From: SXTU01 sp964496695
GTDB taxonomy: Bacteria; Verrucomicrobiota; Verrucomicrobiia; Limisphaerales; SXTU01
DNA: 64,000 bases
Reading direction: 5' to 3'
Assembly: GCA_964496695.1 (NCBI GenBank)
Contig: CAZCBE010000019.1
Coordinates: forward strand, 1-64,000
Notes under the pieces: generated by a model
Seen by the model: the letters and a program-made list of their open reading frames with translations, nothing else
What the model was told of the DNA's origin: nothing
The model's database searches: none
In this document: positions 41,840 to 49,842 of the stretch, in pieces
Layout: each line of letters begins with the position of its first letter
How positions within the stretch are numbered: position 1 is the stretch's first letter
Program-made: the position numbers and the translations under genes

Positions 41840-44800
41840 ATGGACTCCGCGAACTTTTACCGACTTATGGAAACGCCTTTCCTCTCCGCTCCCCGTAGCC
41901 GCCGACGTGAGGAGGCGGCTGCCGTGGCCCGTGCTGCCGCGACGCGCACGCCTTCCCTCGCCCCCACCGGGGGAGAGGGCAGGGTGAGGGGGCGGGCCGC
42001 TTGCGCCGTTTCCGTCACGGATGAAGATTCGGCTTGGCGCCCACTGAGCCCGTTGCTGGCTGGAACTGCTGCGGCCCCCGCCCCCTCACCCCGGCCCTCT
42101 CCCCCGATGGGGGCGAGGGAGAAGCATTTCGCGCGCGCGCGCCTGCTGGCTTCCCTCGTTGCCGTCTGGTCCGCCTTCACCCTCTCCGCCTCCGCCGCTG
42201 ACCAATATCCGCCGGGCAAGCTCACCTTCCAGGGCCATCTCACCGATGCCACCGGCGTTCCCCTCGGCCAGACCGCGACCACCAACGCCCAGGTGGAATT
42301 CCGCCTCTGGCGCAGCGCGGCCGGCACGGCTCCGGCGGACTTGGTCTGGGCGGAGAAGCAGACGGTCAAGGTGACCCGAGGATTCTTCAACACGCTCCTC
42401 GGCGGCGGGGCGGCCACCGGGGTGTCCGGTGAATTTTTCACGAACAATCTCGCCGGCCTTTTCCTCGGGCCGGACGCCTCGGACCGCTACCTCGGCGTCA
42501 CCGTGGTGGGGCAGGGGAATGAGATTGCCCCGCGCATCCAATTCTTCTCCTCGCCCTTCGCGCATCTCGCGCGCAGCACGGCCACGCTGCTCAATGAGAG
42601 CGGCCAGCCCGTCCTGGCCACCGCTCCCGGCGCCGTGGGCGTAAACCTGGGCGGCGCGGCTCCCGGCGCGACCCTCGATGTCGGCGGCACGGTGAAGGCC
42701 ACGACCTTGGCCGGTGACGGCTCCGGCCTCACCAGCGTCGCCGTCGCGGCGGCGAATGTCACCGGCACCTTCGACGCCTCGCGCATCGCGGATGGCACCA
42801 TCACCGGCGCGAAGTTCGCCACGAACACCATCGGCACCACGCAGCTCGCACCCAACGCCGTCACGGCGGCGAAGCTCTCGCCCGACGCCGCGCTCGCCGT
42901 CGCAGGCTTGGCCGGCGGCGTGGGCAACGGCGGGGTGATCATCTCCAGCAACAAGGTGGACGCCGTGCTGCACAACATGGGCTATGTGAACATCGGCCGC
43001 GCCAGCTTCGAAGGGCCGAAGTGGACCGTGCGCGCCACCAAGGACACGCCCAACGCGCCGGTGGGCCGCGTCAACAGCATCGGTTCCACCGACCACCGGG
43101 CGTCCGCCACCATCTGGACCGGCAGCAAGTGGATCATGTATTCGGGTGACGCCATCATCGGCGGCTACGCCACGGACGGCGGCATCTTTGACCCCGCGCT
43201 GAACTCATGGACGCCCATCTCCACCGTTGGCGCACCCACGCCGCGCAACGAGATTCAATTCATCTGGACCGGCACGAAGGGCCTTTTTTGGGGTGGCCAC
43301 GATGGTAATCCCTACGCTGATGGCAGGATTTACGACCCGGTGGCGAACACCTGGTCGCCCATGGGCACGGTGAACGAGCCGCAGGCGCGCAACCGGCACC
43401 GCAGCGTCTGGACCGGCACCGAGTTGTTCGTCTGGGGCGGCGAGTTGGTGAACAACATCAACAACAACCCGAACAACGGCGGACTCTACAGCCTCGCGAC
43501 CAATGGCTGGCGGGCCATCGCCGCCGCGCCCATCGCCGGTCGCCGTGACTACAACTGCTTCTGGACCGGCAGCGAAGTGCTCGTCTGGGCTGGCGTGGCG
43601 GCGGGCGTCTATAAGAACGACGGCGCGTTCTACAACCCGGCCAGCAACACCTGGCGCCTGATGAGCACCGTCAACGCCCCTGCGCCGCGTGAGGCTGGCG
43701 GAGCGGTCTGGACCGGCAAGGAATTCATCGTCTGGGGCGGCAACCTCTCTGGAGCGGGTTCCGATGGCGGCCGTTACGACGTCGCAACAGATACTTGGAT
43801 TCCGTTCAACGCGCCCAACTTGTCACCCATCTACGAGGGGGCCGCCTTTTGGAGCGGCTCGAAGGTGTATTACGTGCAGGGCAGATTCTCGGGTGCCTTG
43901 GTCAATGATCATGGCGGCGGCTTTTACTCCGGCTTCAGCTACGACCCCTCGAACAACAAGTGGGAGTATTTGCCGCATGCGCCCCTCACCCAGACTTGGA
44001 TGCCCCACGCCTGGACCGGCACCGAGCTGCTGACCTTTGCGTGTTATCCAGCGGATGGCAACGACCGCACCGTGCTCTCCTTCAAGCCTGAGTCCGAGAC
44101 GTATTTCTACGCCAAGACCACCCCGCCCTCGGACAACTGGGTCATCCGCGCCACCAAGGACACGCCCAACGCGCCGCTGCCGCGCATTATCGCATACGAT
44201 GGAACACCGCAGCGTTCCGTCTGGACCGGAAGCAAGTGGCTGATCTGGGGTTTGGATGCGCTCCCACTGTCTTCGGGAACTTTGCTCAATTCTGGCTCCA
44301 TGTTCGACCCCGCGACCGACTCGTGGCAGATGATTTCCCCTACCAACGCTCCCGTCGCGCGCTCCGCCTTCTCCGTCATCTGGACCGGCAGCAAGGCCAT
44401 CTATTGGGGCGGCTTTTCGACCACCAATTCCTTCCTCGCTGACGGCAAGGCGTTTGATCCGGCGGCCAACACCTGGGCTAACGTGTCCGCCACGGGAGCG
44501 CCTTCCGGCCGCAACCGCCACACCGCCGTCTGGACCGGCACCGAGATGATCGTCTGGGGCGGCGTGGTGAACACGACGCAAACCGTCACCAACAACGGCG
44601 CGCGCTACAATCCTACGACCGACACTTGGACCACGATGGCCGCGCCGCCCGCCGGCTTCACCAACCGCTGTGACCATGTGGCGATTTGGACCGGCACCGA
44701 GATGCTCGTCTGGGGCGGCAGCACGAACAGCAACATCAACCTCGCCACCGCCGCGACCAACAACGGTGCGCGTTACAACCCCACGAGCAACACCTGGACG

Positions 44801-45226
44801 CCGATGAGTTCGGTCAACGCCCCCATTGGACGTGCACTGGCCCTGGCCGTCTGGACGGGCACTGAGATGGTGGTCTGGGGCGGCTACCTCGGCGTCACCA
44901 ACAGCAACACCGGCGGGCGCTACAATCCCACGACGGACACTTGGACCCCCTTCGACACCGGCCAATACACCTGGTCGCAGGAAGCCACGGCTGTCTGGAC
45001 CGGCTCGAAGGTGATCTGGGCTGGCGGCTGTGATAATGTCGGCCTGGTCAACCGCTCGGGCAAAGGCGGCATCACCTACGACCCCGTCACCGGCATCGTC
45101 GGCACGCTGCCCGTCGCGCCCATCCAGCAGCGCAACATGCTCTACGCCTGGACCGGCACCCAGCTCCTCACCTTTGGCTCATGGGAGGATGCCCTCGACC
45201 GCACCGTGCTCTCCTACCAGCCCTGA
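41840..45226 (+). CDS. double-propeller kelch-type exported protein, palindrome in N-region
   Basis: This protein has 1,128 residues. A roughly 100-residue repeat-derived N-region precedes the signal core LLASLVAVWSAFTLSASAAD. Then comes the FQG domain (KLTFQGHLTDATGVPLGQTA) and a tail-fibre-like part (LDVGGTVKATTLAGDGSGLT; TIGTTQLAPNAVTAAKLSPD). Two successive kelch-type propellers start at about 394 (WTVRATKDTPNAPVGR) and 767 (WVIRATKDTPNAPLPR). Paralogues have one propeller, so this gene holds an internal duplication of about 370 residues. An in-frame ATG at 42107 inside the palindrome's right arm would give a normal-length signal peptide and is a serious alternative start. It is probably an exposed binding protein. 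Confidence 0.86.
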   Translation: MDSANFYRLMETPFLSAPRSRRREEAAAVARAAATRTPSLAPTGGEGRVRGRAACAVSVTDEDSAWRPLSPLLAGTAAAPAPSPRPSPPMGAREKHFARARLLASLVAVWSAFTLSASAADQYPPGKLTFQGHLTDATGVPLGQTATTNAQVEFRLWRSAAGTAPADLVWAEKQTVKVTRGFFNTLLGGGAATGVSGEFFTNNLAGLFLGPDASDRYLGVTVVGQGNEIAPRIQFFSSPFAHLARSTATLLNESGQPVLATAPGAVGVNLGGAAPGATLDVGGTVKATTLAGDGSGLTSVAVAAANVTGTFDASRIADGTITGAKFATNTIGTTQLAPNAVTAAKLSPDAALAVAGLAGGVGNGGVIISSNKVDAVLHNMGYVNIGRASFEGPKWTVRATKDTPNAPVGRVNSIGSTDHRASATIWTGSKWIMYSGDAIIGGYATDGGIFDPALNSWTPISTVGAPTPRNEIQFIWTGTKGLFWGGHDGNPYADGRIYDPVANTWSPMGTVNEPQARNRHRSVWTGTELFVWGGELVNNINNNPNNGGLYSLATNGWRAIAAAPIAGRRDYNCFWTGSEVLVWAGVAAGVYKNDGAFYNPASNTWRLMSTVNAPAPREAGGAVWTGKEFIVWGGNLSGAGSDGGRYDVATDTWIPFNAPNLSPIYEGAAFWSGSKVYYVQGRFSGALVNDHGGGFYSGFSYDPSNNKWEYLPHAPLTQTWMPHAWTGTELLTFACYPADGNDRTVLSFKPESETYFYAKTTPPSDNWVIRATKDTPNAPLPRIIAYDGTPQRSVWTGSKWLIWGLDALPLSSGTLLNSGSMFDPATDSWQMISPTNAPVARSAFSVIWTGSKAIYWGGFSTTNSFLADGKAFDPAANTWANVSATGAPSGRNRHTAVWTGTEMIVWGGVVNTTQTVTNNGARYNPTTDTWTTMAAPPAGFTNRCDHVAIWTGTEMLVWGGSTNSNINLATAATNNGARYNPTSNTWTPMSSVNAPIGRALALAVWTGTEMVVWGGYLGVTNSNTGGRYNPTTDTWTPFDTGQYTWSQEATAVWTGSKVIWAGGCDNVGLVNRSGKGGITYDPVTGIVGTLPVAPIQQRNMLYAWTGTQLLTFGSWEDALDRTVLSYQP
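41957..42117. repeat. CCCCTCACCCCGGCCCTCTC-family palindrome, in frame in N-region
   Basis: The left arm 41957-41998 pairs with the right arm 42073-42117. The first 51 bases (41957-42007) are identical to 49884-49934 in a non-homologous gene 8 kb away. The right arm contains an in-frame ATG (42107). Confidence 0.92.
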
Positions 45227-45232
45227 CGCGCC

Positions 45233-47602
45233 ATGAACTTCCCCGCACCCCGCACGCACATGAAACGCACCTTCACAGAATTGAGCGCGTCGCCCGCCGT
45301 CTTTGCCTTCTCCCTTCGCGGAGCGAGGGGAGAAGGTGGCCGGTTCGTCCGCCGTAGCCTCGGCGAAGGTGGAAGGCCGGATGAGGGGTGTGGCCACTTG
45401 CGCCGTCGCACGGAACCCCTCACCCCAGCCCTCTCCCCTCATCCGATGAAGGGAGAGGGAGAGGAGTTGCTGCAATCGTCCGCGTCTTGGACTGCGGTGG
45501 CAGAGCGCAGCGGCGACACCGCTTTGGCTTCCCGCGGAGCGGAACGCGCCGTGAAGGGGACACTCTTGTCCCCTTTGCCGGATCGTAAAGTGTTGGCCGC
45601 ACTCAAAAGGGGACAGGAGTGTCCCCTTCACGGTGCCTTTGCCCTCTTCGCCGCGCTCGTCTTCGCTTTCACCTCTCCCGCCTCCGCCGCTGATGCCGTC
45701 CCGCCCGGCAAGCTGGCCTTCCAAGGCTTCCTCACCGACGCCAGCGGCCAGCCGCTCGGGGTTCCGAATCCCGTCAAGCCCGTCCTCACCTTTCGCATCT
45801 ATCGCAATGCCACCGGCACCGCCCCCGCCGACATCGTCTGGTCCGAGTCGCAGACCGTCGTCGTGGACCAGGGTCAATACACCGCGCTGCTCGGCAATGG
45901 CGCGGCGGTCGGCACCGAGCCGAACACCAACCACCTCGCCACGGTCTTCACGGGCGCGGATGCCTCGGACCGTTTCCTTGGTGTGACGGTTGCAGGCCAG
46001 AGCGAGATCCGCCCGCGCATCCAGTTCTTCGCGTCACCCTTTGCGCAGTTCAGCGGCTCGGCCACGATGCTCGTGAGTGCCGGCGGCAATTCGCTCCTCA
46101 CCACCGCTGGCAACAGCGTGGGCGTGAACCTCACCAACGCCCCGTCCACCGCGCTTGAAGTCGGCGGCAGCCTCAAGGCCACGACCTTCGTGGGCAGCGG
46201 CGCGCAGTTGACCGGGGTTTCCGTCTCCGCCGCGCGCGTCACCGGCACGCTCACCGCCGCGCAGATCACCGACGGCACGCTGACGGGTGCGAAGGTGCCG
46301 GACAGCTCCATTGGCGTCGCCCAGCTCACGGACGGCACGGTCGGCCCCGGTGCGCTGAACACGAACACCGTGGCCGCGCTGGCTGCGCAGATCGGCGGCG
46401 TGGGTTCGGGGGCCATTATCGTCTCCACCAACGCGAACAATGCCACGCTCGCCGCGCTGGGCTTTGTGAACCTCGGCCCGGCCACGCTGGACGGGGAGAG
46501 CTGGACCATCAAGGCCTTCAACGGCGCGCCCAATGCGCCCAGCCCGCGTCAGGCTTTCACCGCAAGCAGCGACATCGGGTTTCGAATGTCCGCTTGGACG
46601 GGGAGCAAGTGGATTGTCTGGGGTGGGAACGCTTGGGGAGGCGGGGTGCTGGGCAACGGGGCCATCTTCGACCCAGCGCTCGGCACATGGACGCCGATGT
46701 CGAGCGTCAATGCACCGTCGGCGCGGAAGGATTTTCAGACGGCTTGGACTGGCACAAGGTTCCTCATCTGGGGCGGCACCACTGGCAACTCCATCGGCGA
46801 CGGCCGGCTTTATGACCCGGCCACGGACAAGTGGACGACCATGGCGGGTCCAGGACGGCCGGGCTACACCACGAACCGGACTGATTTTACGGGCGTCTGG
46901 ACGGGCACCGAGTTCATCGTCTGGGGCGGGCAGTCCGGCGGCATCTATTGGGACGACGGGGCGATCTACAATCCCGATACGGACACCTGGCGGGCGATGG
47001 CCCCCAGTCCCTTGGCCGGTCGGCATCTTCACTCGGCCGTCTGGACGGGCACGGAAATGATCATTCAGAACGGCAGTTCCTCGGTTTATTACGACGACGG
47101 TGCCCGCTACAACCCCGCGACCGACACTTGGACGCCCATGCCCTTCAACCCGATGGGCAAGTCGAGGAGCTGCGGTGCCGTGTGGACCGGCACGGAGATG
47201 ATCATCTACGGTGGCTTCGACGGCGGCAACGTGCATGGGGGCGCGCGCTACAACCCGGTCAGCAACACTTGGAAGCAGATCAGCCCCGGCTTCGGCACGC
47301 TCTCCGCGCGTTATCGTCCGCTTGTCGCGTGGACCGGTCACGAGATGATCATCTACGGCGGCGGCAATACCGTCAGCGGCCTCAATGATGGCGTGCGCTA
47401 CAACCCGGCGACGGACACGTGGGTGACCTTGGGCGATGGGTTCAATTTCATCGCCGCCGGTGCGAACGTCCGGCTGCACGACGGTTTTTACACCTGGACC
47501 GGCAGCGAGTTCCTGTGGTTGGGCTTTTGGAACGACGGCGGCAACAACGCGGTCTATTCCTACCGCCCGCCCCGCGCCGCCTACCTCTACGCCAAGCCGT
47601 GA
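45233..47602 (+). CDS. kelch-type exported protein with FQG domain, two palindromes in N-region
   Basis: This protein has 789 residues. About 130 repeat-derived residues separate the start (MKRTFTEL at 45260, or ATG 45233) from the signal core FALFAALVFAFTSPASAADA. The FQG domain (KLAFQGFLTDASGQPLGVPN), a fibre-like part (ALEVGGSLKATTFVGSGAQL) and one kelch-type propeller (WTGTEFIVWGGQ, YNPDTDTWRAM) follow. The end is YSYRPPRAAYLYAKP. It is a paralogue of the preceding and following genes. It begins six bases after the previous stop and ends 14 bases before the next start. Confidence 0.86.
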   Translation: MNFPAPRTHMKRTFTELSASPAVFAFSLRGARGEGGRFVRRSLGEGGRPDEGCGHLRRRTEPLTPALSPHPMKGEGEELLQSSASWTAVAERSGDTALASRGAERAVKGTLLSPLPDRKVLAALKRGQECPLHGAFALFAALVFAFTSPASAADAVPPGKLAFQGFLTDASGQPLGVPNPVKPVLTFRIYRNATGTAPADIVWSESQTVVVDQGQYTALLGNGAAVGTEPNTNHLATVFTGADASDRFLGVTVAGQSEIRPRIQFFASPFAQFSGSATMLVSAGGNSLLTTAGNSVGVNLTNAPSTALEVGGSLKATTFVGSGAQLTGVSVSAARVTGTLTAAQITDGTLTGAKVPDSSIGVAQLTDGTVGPGALNTNTVAALAAQIGGVGSGAIIVSTNANNATLAALGFVNLGPATLDGESWTIKAFNGAPNAPSPRQAFTASSDIGFRMSAWTGSKWIVWGGNAWGGGVLGNGAIFDPALGTWTPMSSVNAPSARKDFQTAWTGTRFLIWGGTTGNSIGDGRLYDPATDKWTTMAGPGRPGYTTNRTDFTGVWTGTEFIVWGGQSGGIYWDDGAIYNPDTDTWRAMAPSPLAGRHLHSAVWTGTEMIIQNGSSSVYYDDGARYNPATDTWTPMPFNPMGKSRSCGAVWTGTEMIIYGGFDGGNVHGGARYNPVSNTWKQISPGFGTLSARYRPLVAWTGHEMIIYGGGNTVSGLNDGVRYNPATDTWVTLGDGFNFIAAGANVRLHDGFYTWTGSEFLWLGFWNDGGNNAVYSYRPPRAAYLYAKP
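45310..45463. repeat. GGGGAGAAGGTGGCCGG-family palindrome, in frame
   Basis: This is a variant of the CCCCTCACCCCGGCCCTCTC family. The left part (about 45317-45395, GGGGAGAAGGTGGCCGGTTC, GGATGAGGGGTGTGGCC) pairs with the right part (about 45416-45463, CCCCTCACCCCAGCCCTCTC and following). It immediately precedes a second palindrome in the same N-region. Confidence 0.8.
45484..45633. repeat. GGGGACACTCTTGTCCCC-family palindrome, in frame
   Basis: The inner arms 45549-45577 and 45605-45633 (CCGTGAAGGGGACACTCTTG and complement) pair almost perfectly. They are preceded by a flank at 45484-45545 (CTTGGACTGCGGTGGCAGAG) that is shared with 47664 and 50081. The complementary far-right flank present in the other two copies is missing here, so this copy is right-truncated. 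Confidence 0.88.
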
Positions 47603-47616
47603 ACTTTCAACCGCGC

Positions 47617-49842
47617 ATGAACATGAAACACGAATTCACCTCGCCCCGGGTCCGCGCGACGCCGTCTTGGACTGCGGTGGCAGAGCGCAGCGGCGACACC
47701 GCTTTGGCCTCCCGCGGAGCGGAATACGCCGTGAAGGGGACACTCTTGTCCCCTAGGCCACAGCGTTTCCAGGCTGCTTATCGGGGACAGGAGTGTCCCC
47801 CTCACGCCCGCTCCGCGGGACTGAAAAGCGGCGTGGCGCTGCTCTTCCCGCCGCAGTCCAAGACGTGCGCCGCCTTCGCCGCGCTCCTCACCGCGTTGCT
47901 CGCCCTCACCCTCCCTGCCTTCGCCGCCGATTCTCTTCCTCCTGGCCGCATCAGCTACCAGGGCTTCCTCACGGATTCCACGGGCCTGCCGGTCGGGCTG
48001 TCCGCGCCGCTCACGGCCCCGGTCACCTTCCGCATCTACCGCAGCGCGGGCGGCACGACCGCCGCCGACGTGGTCTGGGCCGAGACGCAGAACGTGGTCA
48101 TTGACCGCGGCCATTACAGCGTGGTGCTGGGCAGCGGCAGCGCGACGGGCCAGCCCGCGGATGCCGGGAAGTTCACGAACAACCTCACCCGCGTCTTCCT
48201 TGGCTCGGATGTCTCCGAGCGCTACCTCGGGGTGCGCTTGGGCGGCGGGGCCGAACTCTCGCCCCGCGTGCAGTTCATGGCCCAGCCGTATGTGCATAGC
48301 AGCCGCGCGGCGACGGGCGTGGTGGACCCGAACGGCAACTTGATCATGGCGGTGTCGCCGGGCGGACTTGGGATCAATCTGACCAACGCCGCCACCGCGA
48401 CGCTGGACGTGCGGGGCACGGTGCGGGGCACGGCCTTTCAAGGCAACGGCGCGGGCATCACGAACGTGACGACGACGCTGGCGAACCTGACGGGCACGCT
48501 GACCGGGGCACAGATCGCAGACGGCGCGGTGACGGTGGCGAAGCTGGTGGCGGGCACGGTGCCGGGCAGCGCGCTGGCGGACGGCTCGGTGGACAGCACG
48601 CGGCTGGCGGCGGATGCGGTGAACTTGATCCTGAGCCAGGCCGGCGGCGTGGGCGCGGGCGGCGGGGTCTTCTCGCAAAGCCCGACAAACACGGCGCTTA
48701 CGGGCTTGGGCTTCGTGAACATCGGCAAGCGCGTCATCGGCGGCGACCGGTGGGTGGTGAAGGCGACAGAGGTTACGCCCAATGCGCCACAGGCGCGGAT
48801 GTATCGCTACGGCAGCACGGACATGCGCCTGCAGCGGACCTGCTGGACCGGCACGAAATGGATCGTCTGGGGCGGGGTGAACGCCAACGCGTCGGCTTAC
48901 CTCGGCGACGGGGCGGTCTTCGATCCGGTTTTGAACTCGTGGACGCCGATGTCAACCAGTGGCGCGCCGAGCGCGCGCGATGAGTTTCAAACCATCTGGG
49001 TGGGCGACCGGATGTGGCTGTATGGCGGATTCAACGGAGGCTATCTGGGGGATGGTTTCTTTTACGACCCCGCCACGGATCAGTGGACCGGCATCAACAC
49101 CGCCAATGGTCTCGGCCCGCGACACCGCTTCAGCGCCTGCTGGACCGGCACGGAAATCATTGCATTTGGGGGTGCCAAACCCGGTGTTTGGGTCAACACC
49201 GGTGCCCGCTACAACCCGGCGACGGACTCCTGGCGCAGCATGGCATCCAATCCGCAGCGCAGCGGCTTTGGCGACCAGTGCTTCGCGTGGACCGGCACGG
49301 AGATGATCATCGCCGGCGGCCACAACACGGCGGACTCCACCGCCGGCATCAACAAGGCCGCGCGCTACAATCCGGTGCTGGACAACTGGACCCCGATGCC
49401 GGATATCCCGTTCAGCTTCGCCCAGTCGAGTTCCGCATGGACCGGCACGGAGTATCTCTACGGCTTCGGCCACGGCAGCTCGGACATGCGGTATGCCCGC
49501 TACAACCCGGTGTCCAACACCTGGAGCGCCATCCAGACCGCCAAGCCTGGACTGCCAAACGACGGCACCGGCAAGGTGTATCATCAGGCCGTCTGGACCG
49601 GGACCGAGTGGATCATTTCCGGTGGACAGGACGGTGCCAACAACCGGGCGGAAGGTGCCCGGTTTAATCCGCTCACCGGGCGGTGGAACAGAATCCCGGA
49701 TGTCCCGCACACGACTACCTACATGCCCTTCACCTGGACTGGCAAGGAGATGCTCAGTTTCGCTGACTGGGTCAACGACAGTGACGTGAGCGTCATCAGC
49801 TACCAGCCGCCCATTGAGGCTTACCAATACGTGAAGCAATGA
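47617..49842 (+). CDS. kelch-type exported protein with FQG domain, palindrome in N-region
   Basis: This protein has 741 residues from ATG 47617 (MNMKHEFTSPRVR). About 70 repeat-derived residues (TPSWTAVAERSGDTALASRG to VALLFPPQSK) precede the signal core CAAFAALLTALLALTLPAFAAD. Then come the FQG domain (RISYQGFLTDSTGLPVGLSA), a fibre-like segment (LDVRGTVRGTAFQGNGAGIT) and one kelch-type propeller (WTGTKWIVWGGV; WTGTEMIIAGGH). The end is SYQPPIEAYQYVKQ. The upstream open frame to 47419 overlaps the previous gene and is rejected. Its stop overlaps the next start (ATGA). Confidence 0.87.
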   Translation: MNMKHEFTSPRVRATPSWTAVAERSGDTALASRGAEYAVKGTLLSPRPQRFQAAYRGQECPPHARSAGLKSGVALLFPPQSKTCAAFAALLTALLALTLPAFAADSLPPGRISYQGFLTDSTGLPVGLSAPLTAPVTFRIYRSAGGTTAADVVWAETQNVVIDRGHYSVVLGSGSATGQPADAGKFTNNLTRVFLGSDVSERYLGVRLGGGAELSPRVQFMAQPYVHSSRAATGVVDPNGNLIMAVSPGGLGINLTNAATATLDVRGTVRGTAFQGNGAGITNVTTTLANLTGTLTGAQIADGAVTVAKLVAGTVPGSALADGSVDSTRLAADAVNLILSQAGGVGAGGGVFSQSPTNTALTGLGFVNIGKRVIGGDRWVVKATEVTPNAPQARMYRYGSTDMRLQRTCWTGTKWIVWGGVNANASAYLGDGAVFDPVLNSWTPMSTSGAPSARDEFQTIWVGDRMWLYGGFNGGYLGDGFFYDPATDQWTGINTANGLGPRHRFSACWTGTEIIAFGGAKPGVWVNTGARYNPATDSWRSMASNPQRSGFGDQCFAWTGTEMIIAGGHNTADSTAGINKAARYNPVLDNWTPMPDIPFSFAQSSSAWTGTEYLYGFGHGSSDMRYARYNPVSNTWSAIQTAKPGLPNDGTGKVYHQAVWTGTEWIISGGQDGANNRAEGARFNPLTGRWNRIPDVPHTTTYMPFTWTGKEMLSFADWVNDSDVSVISYQPPIEAYQYVKQ
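47664..47866. repeat. complete ~200-bp GGGGACACTCTTGTCCCC-family palindrome, in frame
   Basis: The left arm 47664-47753 pairs with the right arm 47783-47866 over several blocks. CTTGGACTGCGG pairs with CCGCAGTCCAAG, CCGCGGAGCGG with CGCTCCGCGG, and GTGAAGGGGACACTCTTGTC with the GGGGACAGGAGTGTCCCC block. The loop is TAGGCCACAGCGTTTCCAGG and following. It is the most complete copy in the window and is entirely inside an open reading frame. Confidence 0.93.
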
